Source: Gaeumannomyces sp. JS-464 (lineage: Eukaryota > Ascomycota > Sordariomycetes > Magnaporthales > Magnaporthaceae). Taken from it: a stretch of DNA of 64,000 bases. The stretch covers positions 1,302,001 through 1,366,000 of the forward strand of contig NGZR01000003.1 of the NCBI GenBank assembly GCA_002197995.1, written 5' to 3'. Both the position numbers and the translations under genes were made by a program. Positions 1-12,622 of the stretch are shown one piece after another (the stretch's first letter is position 1; each line of letters starts with the position of its first letter). The notes under the pieces are model-generated. The model saw nothing but the letters and a program-made list of their open reading frames with translations, did not search any database and was not told the DNA's origin.

Positions 1-2350
1 AAACGGCCAACGCGTATTAGAAAAAGTTTATTAAAAAGGCATTAAAAAAAAAAAAAAAAAAAAAAGCCACCTTTTGAACGTAAAACGGTAAGCGAAATTA
101 CGTAGTTATAAAAAACAAAATCCAACCAAATTACCGGACTTGCACCGATTAAAAAACGGCAATTAAAAACTAGCTAACACCCATGCAAATAAAGTAATAG
201 TTTTAACGGCTAAATTTTACCCCAGCCCGAAAGCGGATTTAACCGATATTACAAATACCACGTTTAATAACGACACGTTCTATTACGCGTTTTTAATAAA
301 ACATATGGTGGACCCGGAAAACGGCGACGTATTAACGGCTTTAAAAAAAACGCAAAATTAAAAAGCCCCGAAAGCGGATAATTTACCAAACGAATTCCTA
401 AAGGTATACGGCTAACCATATTAAAAGCTATATTTAAAATAGCTAACGCTAACTTTAACTTCGAATATTTCCCAAAGCGCTTTTAAAACGCACTTACAAT
501 AATGCTGTTAAAGTTAAATAAAAGCATAAAAAATAGGAAAATAGCAAAAGGATGGAAACCGATCGCACTTTTTTCGTCCATTTCCAAAATTATAAAAGTT
601 ATAATAGGAAAACGGATCGCTAACAAAGCGGAAAAAAAGGGACTTTTACCGGAAAAATAAATAAGTAATAAAGAAAAACGCAACACCGAACTCGCTATTA
701 AATAAGTAACAAATATAATAATAACAGCGTAAAACTACGGCGTTATAACCTCGCTATTATAACTTAACCTATTAAAAATTTAATAATATTAATTATACCA
801 AATTGCTTAATATAATGCGAAAGTAAAATTTCCACCAAAAATAGTTAAATAAATTAAAAGCTGGTTTTATAAACAAAACGGCCCGGTTTTAATTCGACGG
901 AAACACGTTAACGCTAATACTAATAATTGCAAAAATCCCGTAAAGATTACCACTATTACCCATAATTTATCCTTTATATCGCGTTATTATATAATAAGCT
1001 GGAAAAAATCCTAAGGATAATAATGGTTAACTTCGCTAATAATATTAACCTTTTAGTAATAAAAAGCATTATAGCGAAAACGGCGCACGATTATTAGAAA
1101 AGCTTGGAACGTATGCCAAACGTGGGTAAAAAATAACAAAAATAACATTTAACGCATTAAAAACCGAGCTATTACATTTTTACTAAAGCTTTAAACCAAA
1201 CCCGGGTTCGTACCGGAATTACCCACGTATAACCATCGCTAACGCAAAATTCCTCGGAATTTAGCTAAATTATAAATTAAACTTTAAAACCTATACTAAA
1301 TAAACGAAAAGAAATAGGAAAAATAATAATTAGCGATAATAAAACTCGCAGCGTAACGTAAAAAAGCAGCCTTATTAAAACGAGATAATTATACGCAATA
1401 GTATAAAAGCGCGATGGTATATAAAGCATACCACCTTTTAAACCGAACCACGAGGGCGGTTTCGAAGCGCAGTTAAAAATTAGCGAAAAAATAGCGAATG
1501 CTTAAAATGGTAGCCAAAATATATAAAACGACTTTAACCATTTAAAAATAAAAACCTACGTATTTACTTTTAAATTTATACTTAAATAAAAAAGTAATTA
1601 ATATAAAAAATAAATGGCTGGAAATTGGAATAATATAACGGATTAACGAGGCGATAGCGAAAGTAACAAGCCGATTTAAAAGGTTAAAATACCGGGAACG
1701 AAATAAAAAACTATACTTTTAAAACGGCCAAATAAAAAAGAAATAAGCGGAACGTTAAAACCGATTTAAAATAACCCCGGAACCGAAACGTAAACCAATC
1801 CCCCGCGAAAACGAAAAAAAATCTAAATATAAACACGCGAAACGTTAAAACCTTAACGTAATAATAAAATGGAAGTTAAAAGTTACCAGTTTAACGGAAA
1901 CGGTAAAAAAAGCAAACCGGTATAAAATCGCGTGCTTAGCAAATAACCTTTTATTTACGAAGGAAATGGTTAAATATTACGAAAAAATGCTAAAAGCATA
2001 CAATTTAATAGCAATCCAAATTAAAACGGAAAAGCTAGGTTTAAATGCTTTTCTATTTAATAAAAACGTGTTTAACGCAATAACGCCGCTATACGAATGC
2101 GGCAGCGGATAAAAGGAAATAGCATAGCACGTACTAATTTAATATACCCGTTAAAATAAATAGCGGGATAATACCGGGATAATATAAGCGGATAACCGAA
2201 AGGTATATTTCGAGTTATAAAAAATAAAAAATATACCATTTAAAAAAGCAGCACGCATAATGTTTAAAATTAAAAAATTAATAAATTTTAAAATAGCGAA
2301 AAAGGTGGAAAAAAAACGCGCAAAAAAAAGGAAAAAAAAAACGCTATTAA
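1..2350 (+). pseudogene. Reverse transcriptase/RNase H ORF2 relic of LINE copy 1
   Basis: Degenerate plus-strand reading with many stops. In order it carries the reverse transcriptase palm with its Ile-Gly-Lys-type motif (about 550-660), the mutated FADD box (about 1027-1060), and a C-terminal segment with a Q-K-T-E-K-L-type motif followed by a LYECG Cys pair (about 2000-2105), which is typical of the end of Tad1/LINE ORF2. The same motifs occur, better preserved, in copy 2 at 22467-22500 and 23420-23570. The 5' half of ORF2 (endonuclease) lies outside the window. It is inactive. Confidence 0.8.
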
Positions 2351-4660
2351 GCCGGAAAAAAACCGAACTATAAATAATTATAAAACGCTAAACGAAAATA
2401 CCCCACCAAAAAACGAGGGGAAAAAAAAGTAAATTAACGTTAACATTTTATATACGAGCCGCAACCGGAAAAAAAACCGATTAAGCTAATTATTTCCATT
2501 TTTACCCATTTTTTTTAACATTTCGTTAATAATATCCTCCTAATATTTAGCTAAAATCCGACCGAAGGTAAAATTAAAAGGATTTTATACGAAAAACATT
2601 TAGTAAACATAAAAAGGTTAACGGATTGGAAAAAAATAGTAATATAAAAGGAAACATCGATAAACCCGTATTTTAGCCCGCTTTAAAATTAACGCTTTTA
2701 TTTAAATGCGGTTAAATAAATCCCACGTATTAACAATTTTAAAAGTTTAACCCGATATAGTTTACGCCGGGGGCATTATATTGCCGGAAAGGGAACAAAC
2801 GAAACCCGAGCCATTAAATGCAATTATAATAGTAAAAGCGCTTTTTAAATTGGAAAAAAACGAACGCGAAAACCTAGCACTAAAAGAAACGCCGAACCGT
2901 TTCCCGATATTTTTCGCAAATCGAACGTAACCGGCGATAACGTACTTTAAAATGGTATAACGAAATTAAAAAAAAGCATTAGTAATAAAGCATATAGCAC
3001 CGGAATAAAACCGCTATAAATTTTAGCGGTATAAATAACTTCCGTTAAAATATTTTTTAAATCGATAGCAGTTTTAAAAAGGGATTAAATATAACGCTAA
3101 TAAGTACGAAAAACGTTGTAAACCTAATTTTTAATGCTAACGGGAGGTTATTAAAACGGAACCGATAAATTAGCAATAAAAAAACGCAATAAAAAAAAAG
3201 GAAAAAAAATAACAAATTTAAACGTAAGCACCGCGCGAAAAAACGCACTTTATATAAATTAAAACGCGAAAAGCTAAAAATAAAAATTAATACGACCGAA
3301 ACCAAGTAAAAAAAAAGGCGGAGCAAATAAAAAATATATAAGCCTTATAATAATATCCCCGAATAACGCCGGCATTATCGATACCGTTAGCGAAACGTTA
3401 AATGCAATTAATACAAATTTTATAAATAAGTTTAAAAAGTTAGCGAAGCGGGATAAAAAAGGAAACGATACGGGAAATATACATTATCGAATCGTAAAAA
3501 ATATAACCCGAAAAAATAGCGATCGCCGCTTTATACTTTTTTTAATAATATAAACGGTAAGGTTAAAAGAAAAAAAAAAATTAGCAAAAAAATAAAAAAC
3601 GAAACGGTGTAAAACCGCATTTATAACTTTAACGCGGGGGTTCGGAGTAACGCCGGCCTCGAAATCGTTATTATCGTTAAAGCTGGAAAATGGGTGCTCG
3701 TTGCGATCGTTACGAAAAGGAGCAAACGCAAAGCCGCTACTATTACCGCTGCCGTTATAACCGCCGCGCGCATTACCGCGCGCACCGCCGCGAGGAAAAC
3801 GAGGAGTTTTGTTTTTAAAAGCTATAATACAGGAAAATAAAAGCCGGAAAGGGAATAAAACGCGGGAAGGCAAATGTAAAAGCGCGAGCGGGAAAATGCG
3901 CGAAAATTAAAAGCAAAAGTGGGGAAAAAAAATTAAAAGTTATAACAAAAAATTAAAAAAAAGCGAAAAAAAAAGGCAAAAACCTTTAAAAGCAAAAGGG
4001 GAAAAAACGGTAAAAACCCGCACCCGGAAAAAAATAAAAGCATAACCGAAAAGCACGATATAAATAAAGCAAAAATAATATAATTATAAAAACGGCGAAC
4101 TAATAAAAAAATCGAATGCGCGTTATAAGCGAGGAAACAATCCGTAACCGGAGCGTTATTTCCGGAAGCGAATAACATAATTACGTCGAATTACCCGATA
4201 TTAACCATAACCTTTAAATTTTACGGAATAATTACGCGATTAAACATTAAAACGGGACCGAAAAACTTCGAACGCGAATAATTAAGCCGCCGTAACCAAC
4301 CGAACTAATATTACCATTACTAATATTATTATAAAAAAAAAACCCGATACCGGGGCGTTATTTAAGCGTAATATGCATTTTTTACAATCTTTTTTTTACG
4401 TATTTTCTTATTATTACTATTAATTATAAAAACGTTTTCGCGATAAAACTTTTAAAAGTAATTGCAAAAATTAAATAAACGGCATTATTATTTAATATAA
4501 TAAAAACCGTATACGAAAAGCAAATATGGTTTTTATTTTTAAACCATTAAGCCGGATGCGGTTCGCACCCGGAAACGAGTTTAAAGGTTTTTATATGTAT
4601 ATAAAACAGTAAAAGCACCGAGGTTTTTACAAATATAACGGTAATATAACTAATAATAAA
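2351..4660. repeat. LINE 3' tail segment with antisense Gly/Arg-rich reading
   Basis: About 2.3 kb follows the LINE ORF2 and is also present at about 23.6-26.11 kb. It shows no reverse-transcriptase motif. On the minus strand a 129-codon frame (3484-3873) contains a Gly/Arg/Asn-rich stretch with RGGARGNARGG, in a locally GC-rich, CpG-rich patch. A second minus frame lies at 3933-4178. Either this is an unusually long 3' UTR, or it is a separate minus-strand element (the Gly-rich stretch recalls the nucleic-acid-binding end of some Gag proteins) that was duplicated together with the LINE. I could not find paired LTRs, so I leave it unassigned. Confidence 0.5.
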
Positions 4661-4891
4661 TAATTATAACCCATTTTCGGTTATTAAATTAAATTAGCTT
4701 TGTTTTACTACGGTTTTTTAATGTTATAATAATTATAACGGCGGCGATTATGCTTATAAAAAAGCCGGTTTCGTCGAAATTGTAAATATCGTTATTTAAA
4801 ATGCTATATTTAGCTATAATATTTCGCATAAAATCGAACTAAGTAAAAACGAGCTTAGGATTTTCGCATTTAGCTTTTTAATAATCGTATT
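4661..4891 (-). mobile_element. pogo/Fot1-type DNA transposon, copy A, left piece
   Basis: Minus-strand fragment of a pogo/Fot1 transposase. The RIP-spared motif NFDETGF, containing the first catalytic Asp of the DDE domain, reads in frame on the minus strand at about 4762-4783. The fragment is the reverse complement of 16480-16690 in the intact-length copy B. It ends at 4660 against the LINE tail and at 4891 against the Gypsy 5' LTR, and the same transposon resumes at 12153. The DDE part beyond 4660 is not in the window and was presumably pushed left of the LINE. Confidence 0.85.
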
Positions 4892-5070
4892 TGTTATAAT
4901 TCCGTGCTTTAAACACGAAAGTAACAGTTTAAAAGTTACTTTTAAGCCAATTCGTATATATATAAAAACCATATAACCTTTTTTATAGCTTTTTTTTTTT
5001 CCTTTTTATTTTTTAAAATAACATTATTTTAACCCCTATTAGCAACCATTTAATAGCTAGTTTTATTACA
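4892..5070 (+). repeat. 5' LTR of the Gypsy element
   Basis: 179-base direct repeat partner of 11980-12152. It begins TG and ends CA (ttattaca), the canonical LTR ends. The two LTRs differ mainly by C/T and G/A changes, consistent with RIP acting after insertion. Confidence 0.9.
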
Positions 5071-5299
5071 TTTTTAAAAGATTTTTTCCTATTAAAAGGG
5101 ATTATAATAATAATAATACCAAATATTACGAATAACGACGGGGGTTTAACTTTTACTTTTAATGCTTTAACCTTTTTTTTATAAAGCTCGCTATTCGCTA
5201 TTATTGCGAACTTTTAAATATAATTAGCCGCGGTTAAACTTAATTAATAAAAGTTCCAAAACGACGCTAATAAGCTTTTTATTAACCACCGTAATAATA

Positions 5300-8200
5300 T
5301 TACGCGGGTAATAACGGAATAAAAGGATTAATTTTTAACCGCATACGTAACACTTTTTATACCGAAATAACTGCTTTTTAAAAACCCGACTTTATACGCT
5401 AGCGATAAAAACGGTTTCGACGTTTGGAAAAACGCGGTCGAGTATAAGCTTAATTAAAACGCGGAATTTATCGGAAACGATCGCGATAAATTCGAATACA
5501 TTTGGGCGTATTTAGCTTTAAATATCCAAAATGTGGTACGTTTTTATTACGAAATTAAAAAATTAAATAATACGTATAACCTAGCCGATTTTATTTTCCA
5601 TTTCGGTATTATTTTTAACGACCTTTATAAAAAAGCCCAAACTTTAACGAAATTGGAAGCTTACCGAATAAAGCCAGGCTAAACGTTTATTTATTTCCAT
5701 ACCAAATTCGAAATGCTATTAATATCCGTTAACGAATTAGGATAAGCGGACGAAATTAAAATTAACTATTTCCGCTTTCGCATTTTTAACCGCATTTATT
5801 TAACGGCGGTAACGGGCTTACATAATACCACTTTTTATTAGGAAATAGTAACAATATATAAACGTATTGCACAAATATTAAAAACAATCGACCTAAATAA
5901 TAAATTCGGCAAAAAAGCATTATAACCCCCCGCTTTTGCTTATACCGGAAAAAATACGGAAAACACTTTAATAATAAACGTTAACGCGGCTTATATTAAC
6001 ATATAACCGCCACGTAAACCACGCGCTTTTTAAATATCTTAAGAAAAATTCCAACGGCGACGGGAATTCGAAGCATATTTAAATTATAAAAGCAAAAAAC
6101 ATAAGCGATAAGCTTATCGATACCGAAGCGCGGCACGGTCGAAAAAGGTTAAATTAGCTCCGACTTAAAACACCGGTATTAAAAGGGGAAAAAAGTAGCC
6201 TTTAATAAAAGATTTAATTAAAAGGGAAAATTACGGCAGCGGATATAAATTGCAACTAATAAGCCATTTAAAAAAAAGTGGAAAAACGAATTAAAAGAAA
6301 TCGAACGAAGCATAAACGGCCCCCGTTTTTAATTTTAATATTACTTAACTTTTCCTAATTTATTAATATATAAATGGATTTAAAATGCGAATATTACGCG
6401 GTAATAAGCGAAAAATTTGCGATAAAATTTTAAATCGAAAAAATACGACTTTATAAACTACAATAGCTAAAAACGGTCCTAAATAGGGTTTTATTAGCTA
6501 TTAAATACTTTGTTAAATATAAAATGGATATAAATGGCTAAATAAAACCTATTTTATTTTACATTATTTTAAGCATATTACGGAACGTTATTTTAAAATT
6601 TCCGTAAATAAAACGCGAATAAATTACTTTTAACGCGGTTTTAAACCGTTTATAAATAAAAGCAATAAACCAATTCGTAATTATAAAAGCGAAAGCTTAA
6701 TTAACCCCGGAAAAACTCCCGGTAATTATTAGCAATATTTTCGCCGTAATTTGCCGAAAATAATAACGAAACTTTTAATAAAATTACAAGTTTATATTTA
6801 CTTTTTTAAAAAAAATAACACAAATATTACAATTTACCGTTAAAATATTACCGTTTAACCAATTAAAATTTAAACTGCTTTAAAAATTAACGAAATTCGC
6901 CGACCTTTTTAATAAAACGAAAACATTAGGGTTACTTTTATACCGGGGGAATTTAAACTATTATATTAAGCTAAAAAAAATAATAACGGTTTTATTTTAA
7001 ACCTTTTTTAAAAACGCTTATATAATATGCCGAAAAAATAACTTTTAAAATTGCGCAAATAAATTACTAATTTAATAAATAAAAGTTAAATTCGCGCTAA
7101 CTTATCCCTAATAACCGCGCTCGTTTTAATAATACGCAAATAGTTAAAAAGCTAGCGTTTATACGTAAATTACCGTACATTTAACGCGATTACGTTTTAA
7201 AATCGCTATTTTTTGCCGTTAATAAAAAAAACATTCCGCTTTTTATTAAAAGCGAAATGGTTTACAAAAGTAAACGTTAAAATCGCTTTTTACAAAATTC
7301 GGGTAGTAAAAGGCGAAAAACATTTAATAGCGTTTTAAATACGATTTGGATTATTTAAATAGCTAATATGCTTATTTGGTTTAATAAAAGCTTTAATAAC
7401 GTTTTAACGCTATATTAACGGTGTTTTAAACGATATTTTTAATAATTTCGTATTAGTATTTTTAAACGACGTGCTTATTTTTTCCTCGGGATTTCGCAAA
7501 AATTATATAAAAAAAATGAAAAAGTTTTCCGTCGGCTAAAAAACGCCGGGCTAAATTTAAATTTAGAAAAAAGCGATTTCGCAATGCAAAAAGTTAAATA
7601 TTTAAAATTTATAATTAAAGCAAAAAAAGGAATTTAAACCGATTTAAAAAAAATCCGCGCGATTCGCGATTAAAAAGCGTTAAAAAAATTTAAAAAAATT
7701 TCGCGGCTTTTTTAGCTTTGCTAATTTTTATCGAAATTTTATTAACAAATATTTGGAATTAGTTGCGCTATTACTAGCTTTAATTAAAAAAGGGATTTTA
7801 TATTAATAGGATTTTAAAATCGATATAACATTTAAACGGTTAAAGTTAGCGTTTATTTAAACACTCGTATTAATATAATAAAACTTAAAATAAAATACGA
7901 AACTAAAATTAAAACTATTCCAAAACGGTTTTAAAAGGTTGCTTATTTTAAAAAAAGAAAAACGGCTTATAACGACTAATTGTTTACCATTTCGCTAAAT
8001 TAAATAACGTATAACGCAATTATACATTTACGATAAAAAACTTTTAACGGTAATAAAATACTTAAAAACCTAAAACGTAAAATTACGAAACGTATTTAAA
8101 CCGTTTTTAATTTTTATAAACCATAAAAGTTTGGAATATTTTTTTAAACCCCGAAAAATGTCCGAAAATAAATGCGTTAAACGGAAATATTAGCGAAATT

Positions 8201-10010
8201 TAATTATAATTTGCAATATCGATTAGGGAAATATGTAATATTACCGAACGCGTTATTATACGAAAAAAACAAAATAAAAAGGAAAAAATACGTAAAATAA
8301 CGCTATTATAACTAATATAACCCGGTTAAAATATAACGTTAATAAAGTTTTATATTAATTTCGTATTTATAACCATTTATTTTTAAGCTAAACTTATAAC
8401 AAAATTACGCCGATACGAAAAAAAACCTTAATATTTAACCCGGTTTAATTATTAATACGAAGCTATATTTACGTTACACTTTTTTTAACGAAAGCTATTA
8501 TTTTCCGCAATAAATTTTAGCGAATTTATAAAATAAAGCGTTACGCCGCGAAAAACATACAAATATAAACTCGTAATAATTTAGTAAAATGCGCGCAATT
8601 TTCCTTTAAAAGTTAATATAAAAACGCAAATAACAAATTGCGAAATTAATATATAAAAAACATTTTAATATAAAAAGCGGCTATAGTTTTTAATTTAAAA
8701 ATTATTAATTACTATTTTAATTTAAAAAGTATACACTTTTCCGATTATAAATTACGCGGGTCGAAATAACACATTCGCCGTTTTATACCGGAATTATTAT
8801 TAGGATAAAATATTACGAAATATAACACGATTCGTTCGCAATTACGATAATATACCGCAAATCCCGCTCGTTACGATAATATAAACAAAAGTTATTACGC
8901 CTTTTTCCGGTTTTAAACTAATTTTAAAAAACATTTCGATAAATTTTATAATAAAGTTTCCCGTTACCGAAAAAAACCGGAATATTTAATAGTAATTATT
9001 AATAAATTGTTAAAATATATCCAATTAAAGCTATATATAATATAAAAGCAAAAAAATATACAGTAAAATTCCGTTTTACCTAATAGCGATTTCGTAACTT
9101 TCCAAATAATATTATATTTGATAAAAGTTCGAATTAAGTCGGAAAATTTTAAATAAAACTATACTTTTAAATGGAAATCGAACAATTGCTTTTTATATTT
9201 TTTTATTTCGAAATAAACGAAGGTATAAAACAAGCAAATTAAAAGGTTTAATATTATTTACGTTATTTTATTACTTTCGCGTAAACCGATTAATTATAAC
9301 ATTTTAACGTTTATTAATTCGCGTTTAATAATAAAAATTCGATTATTACGAAATATAGCTTTAACCGTTTACTTTTTGGATTTAATATTAACCCGATTTT
9401 AATATACCTTTTATTAAATAACGCGTTTAAAACTAATAAAAAAAAACGCGTTTTCGCTTTTTAACCTATTTACGCGAAGGATTAAAACTCGCTATAATAA
9501 CCGCGGCATTCGCGTAATAATAATAAAAGTTCCAAACGAATAGGTTTTACCGCCCGGCCGAAAAATACAAAATGAGGGATAAAATTTAGCTATTTTTTCG
9601 CAATATTAAAACAAACCGCTTTAATAAAAAGCTAAATTAAATGGCAAATAAACGAAATAATCGCGGTTTTAACTTTTTTTATTATTATATTAAATATGTT
9701 TAAAAGCATTTATTTTACTTTTTACGTTAAACTAATCGAATAAATAACGAACGACCCGCTTTCGTTATAAATAAATACGAATATACGATTAAACCCCGTT
9801 TTAATCCTATTACCGGAAAATAGCGAATTTTGGAAAAAATGGTTTGTAAAAAAGATTTTAATAATAAAAAACGCTAAAAGGCGGGGAAAAAAGCAAATAT
9901 TAATAAAATAGGTAAAATAAAATAAACGAATTAAAACCTATTAAAATTTTTAAAAATATAACGGTAATAGCAAATTTTAAAACGCAATGGAAAAACGCGC
10001 GCATTTAAAA
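5300..10010 (+). pseudogene. Gag-Pol relic of the Gypsy element
   Basis: Degenerate polyprotein reading on the plus strand. A Gag-like region is likely at about 5.3-6.5 kb (weak). Reverse transcriptase motifs are clear at 7300-7760, including the FADD/YVDD-type box with Asp changed to Asn and the IRAIRDWK-like connection segment near 7640-7680. RNase H follows at about 7.9-8.25 kb, then an integrase-like stretch. A reading of the form EFWKKWFVEKIL near 9825-9870 matches the start of a chromodomain, which in this family targets insertion to heterochromatin. There is no surviving open frame. Confidence 0.8.
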
Positions 10011-11979
10011 CGGTTTCGAATTGCGAAATAAAAAAAAGTAAACGGCGGCGTTACGTAAATAAAAAAGGCGCGTTACGGGTATTTAACTACTTAAAACAAA
10101 AAAAAAGCCGGGAAACGGGCGGGCGCGCATTATATAAAAGTATAAAGCTAAAACGACCCCTAATTTAACTATAACCATAAACGATACGATAAAAAGCAAA
10201 AAGCGCGCCGGTTTTAAAAATTTAACGAAAAAAAATAAAAACAAACGCTAAAATTAAACGCGCCGGTTAAATAAAAAATAAAAAAAAATCCTTAATACGA
10301 TAAATTATTATTATATTTAAAACCTAATTTTAAAAAAAAAAGATTTGCGCGTATAATATAAAAAAAAAGCGGAAATTAAAACGCGTTTTTATCGTTAAAA
10401 CTTTTCCTTTTCGAGTTTAAAAAAGAATAATACCGACGGGAAAAGGAATTGCCGCCGTTACGATTAACATTCCGGTAACGACGACGCTTTTTACAATGCC
10501 AAGCGGTATAAAAAAAAGCGACGGTTTATAACGGCTCGAGTTAAAATAATAAATAAAACAATAACGCGCCGAGCTTTTATTAAATTAAATACAATTATTA
10601 TTAGCCATTTAAATAATAACGTTAATAAGCCAGTTATCGCGCGTTTCGACGTAACGTTTCGCTTTTATTTAAAACCTTTACGAACGATTAGCGGCGCCGT
10701 TATTAAAAGTATACGAAAAAAAGCCAATTACTTATATAAAGCCGAAATTACAAATAAACGTATTTATAAACTGTTAGTTTTAATTGCTATATAGGAAAAA
10801 ATACTAACCGTATTGCCGAAAACTAAAACGTTTTTTACGAAATTAGCATTTTAAATATGCTAACGGTTAAAATTCGTATTAATTTCGTTAAAAAATCGCG
10901 ATTAATATTAATAAATAATAAAATATTCGCAAATAAAAACTAATCGCGAGCTTTTACCGAAAAAAACGTTAAACGTAAAAATATACCGATTATCGGTCGT
11001 TATAATAAAAAGGTTACGCCGGGTACGGCGAAAAGCAAGTTTAAAACGTAAGCAGCATTAAAAGTGTTACAGCCCGTTATTTTTCCTTTACGGTAACGGT
11101 TATAAGCTTATCCGGGTTAATACTTTTTGCAAACCACGATTTTAATAACTTTCGATTTTTAAAAGCACGTATTGCATTTGTACTTTTAATAAACGAAAAC
11201 CGCGTGCTTTTCGTCCGACGAATTACTTATTAAATTAATCGCGTTAATAACGCGACGGTTTTTATCGCGCTTATATTAAAAAATATAATAAGTTAAATAC
11301 GGATAACAAACGAACGCGAAAAAACTTACGCGTTTAAACAAATCGTTATTACTATCGCTAAAAGGCGGAAAAAAAGCGGCAACGGTAATAAACATTATGG
11401 AAAACGTGCGGGTGGAAATTAGCGTTCGTAACGAAATAAAAGCGCGATAAATGCGAAAAAACCAAAACTAAAAACGGGATCGCATAAAAAGGTAAAATAA
11501 CGGCGGCGGCGAAATAAAGTAAAAACGAAGCCGTAATAAGTAAAAAACGAAAATTGTTAATTAACACTTAAAAAAAAAGGCGAAAAAAAAACGGAAATGG
11601 TTAAAACGAAAAGCTAAAATCGAAACGATAATAAGCGAAAAAAAATTTTAATAAAAGCAAAATCGTAAAAAAATAAATAATTTATGCGAAATAACCAAAA
11701 GTAAGCATAAAAAAGGAAAGGAAAAAGCAAAGCAATTAAAAACCACGAAATAATTAAAAAGCAAACCGTCGTTATTAATAAAAAAAAAAAAACGCTTGGG
11801 TTAAAATACGGAAAACTTAAGCATTTATTTAAAAGCCGACCCGAAGCCGAACATATTAATAATATTTTTTAATACGGCATAAAGCTTTCCAATAAACGGG
11901 CCATTTATATTAACGAAACGCGTAAAAAATAGGAAAAAAAACGAAACAATTAAAAAAAGGCGAGCCCGGAAAAAGCCTA
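10010..11979. other. Unassigned 2-kb segment inside the Gypsy element
   Basis: This lies between the chromodomain-like reading and the 3' LTR. Usual Gypsy elements have only a short polypurine tract and UTR here. I see AT-rich RIP-type sequence, a CpG-bearing patch at 10.4-10.7 kb and a 69-codon minus-strand frame at 11358-11567 with no recognisable family. It may be a captured or nested sequence, or a family-specific additional ORF. Confidence 0.4.
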
Positions 11980-12152
11980 TATTATAATTTCGTATTTTAA
12001 ATACAAAAATACAGTTTAAAGGTTACTTTTAAACCAATTCGTATATATAAAAACTATATAACCTTTTATAGCTTTTTTTTTTTCTTTTTATTTTTTAAAA
12101 TAACATTATTTTAACCCCTATTAGCAACCATTTAATAGCTAGGTTTATTATA
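11980..12152 (+). repeat. 3' LTR of the Gypsy element
   Basis: 173-base partner of the 5' LTR. Its terminal TG and CA have become TA and TA, the transitions expected from RIP at CpA. It is followed by the 5-base target duplicate atatt, after which pogo copy A continues. Confidence 0.9.
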
Positions 12153-12622
12153 ATATTTTCGAATTTAACGCGTGCTAAGCTTTAAACGGCGTTTAATAAA
12201 CTTTTTAACCAGCGCTTATTAACGGTACCCGTATCGCGTTTAGCGAGCAATCGGTTAATTATATTTTTAATATTAAAATGCCGAAAAAGGAATGCGCGAA
12301 AATCCAACTCGAATATGTATTTAATAAGCGCATTTTTTTCGGATTTCGTTAATTTCCGTAATCCGGGTATAATGTCGCGTTAAATAAGTAAGCCCCGCTT
12401 TTAACGCGTTAAAATTATTTTTGCAACCAAATAAATTTTTGCAATTCCCGTATATTTAGTTTTAAATTGGATTGTAAAACCCGAAAGGTAAATATTACCC
12501 GGTTTTTATCGTTTTTATTAATATTATTATAAATGGAAAAATTAATTACGAAAAAAAAAGTATCGCGTAATTGCGTATTATAACTTATTAATTAAATATA
12601 CCCATTTATTAATAAACCACGT
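12153..12622 (-). mobile_element. pogo/Fot1-type DNA transposon, copy A, right piece with terminal inverted repeat
   Basis: Continuation of copy A after the Gypsy insertion. It is the reverse complement of about 15996-16480 in copy B. It ends in the terminal inverted repeat (ttattaataaaccacgt, then TA at 12623-12624), the target dinucleotide of Tc1/mariner/pogo elements. It encodes, on the minus strand, the degraded N-terminal helix-turn-helix region of the transposase. Confidence 0.85.

Larger units (their letters stand above)
1..4660 (+). mobile_element. LINE (Tad1-like non-LTR retrotransposon), copy 1, 5' truncated by window edge
   Basis: This is the 3' part of a RIP-decayed LINE on the plus strand. 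Around 505-700 a reading resembling the conserved block KPIALFSSISKIIK...ELAIK of LINE reverse transcriptases is visible. Around 1027-1060 the catalytic FADD box reads FANN, as expected from G-to-A change. Around 1980-2110 comes the RNase H-proximal tail with its Cys pair (LYECG). A homologous copy at about 18.9-26.11 kb aligns along the whole length, so both ends of homology can be judged: copy 1 runs off the left edge and ends near 4660 in a TAA-rich tail directly against pogo transposase sequence. The element therefore appears to have inserted into that pogo copy. No open frame survives. Confidence 0.85.
4892..12152 (+). mobile_element. Gypsy (Ty3-type, chromodomain) LTR retrotransposon, RIP-decayed
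   Basis: A 7.26-kb element with two LTRs (4892-5070 and 11980-12152) inserted into pogo copy A. The 5-base target duplication is still legible: gtatt at 4887-4891 and atatt at 12153-12157, differing only by a RIP-type G-to-A change. The internal plus-strand reading shows, in order: reverse transcriptase (the YVDD-equivalent box reads FLNDVLIFSS at about 7453-7495), an LNLEKSDF-like segment at about 7550, RNase H (NHKSLEYFFKP near 8110-8150), an integrase-like region (about 8.7-9.7 kb) and a chromodomain-like segment (about 9.8-10.0 kb). About 2 kb between the chromodomain and the 3' LTR is unexplained. All frames are broken. Confidence 0.92.

Noticed and set aside
12153..12157. Initial reading of the Gypsy 5' LTR start at 4895 with no target duplication
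   Set aside because: Comparison with pogo copy B moved the boundary to 4892, giving a TG start and a matching gtatt/atatt duplicate.
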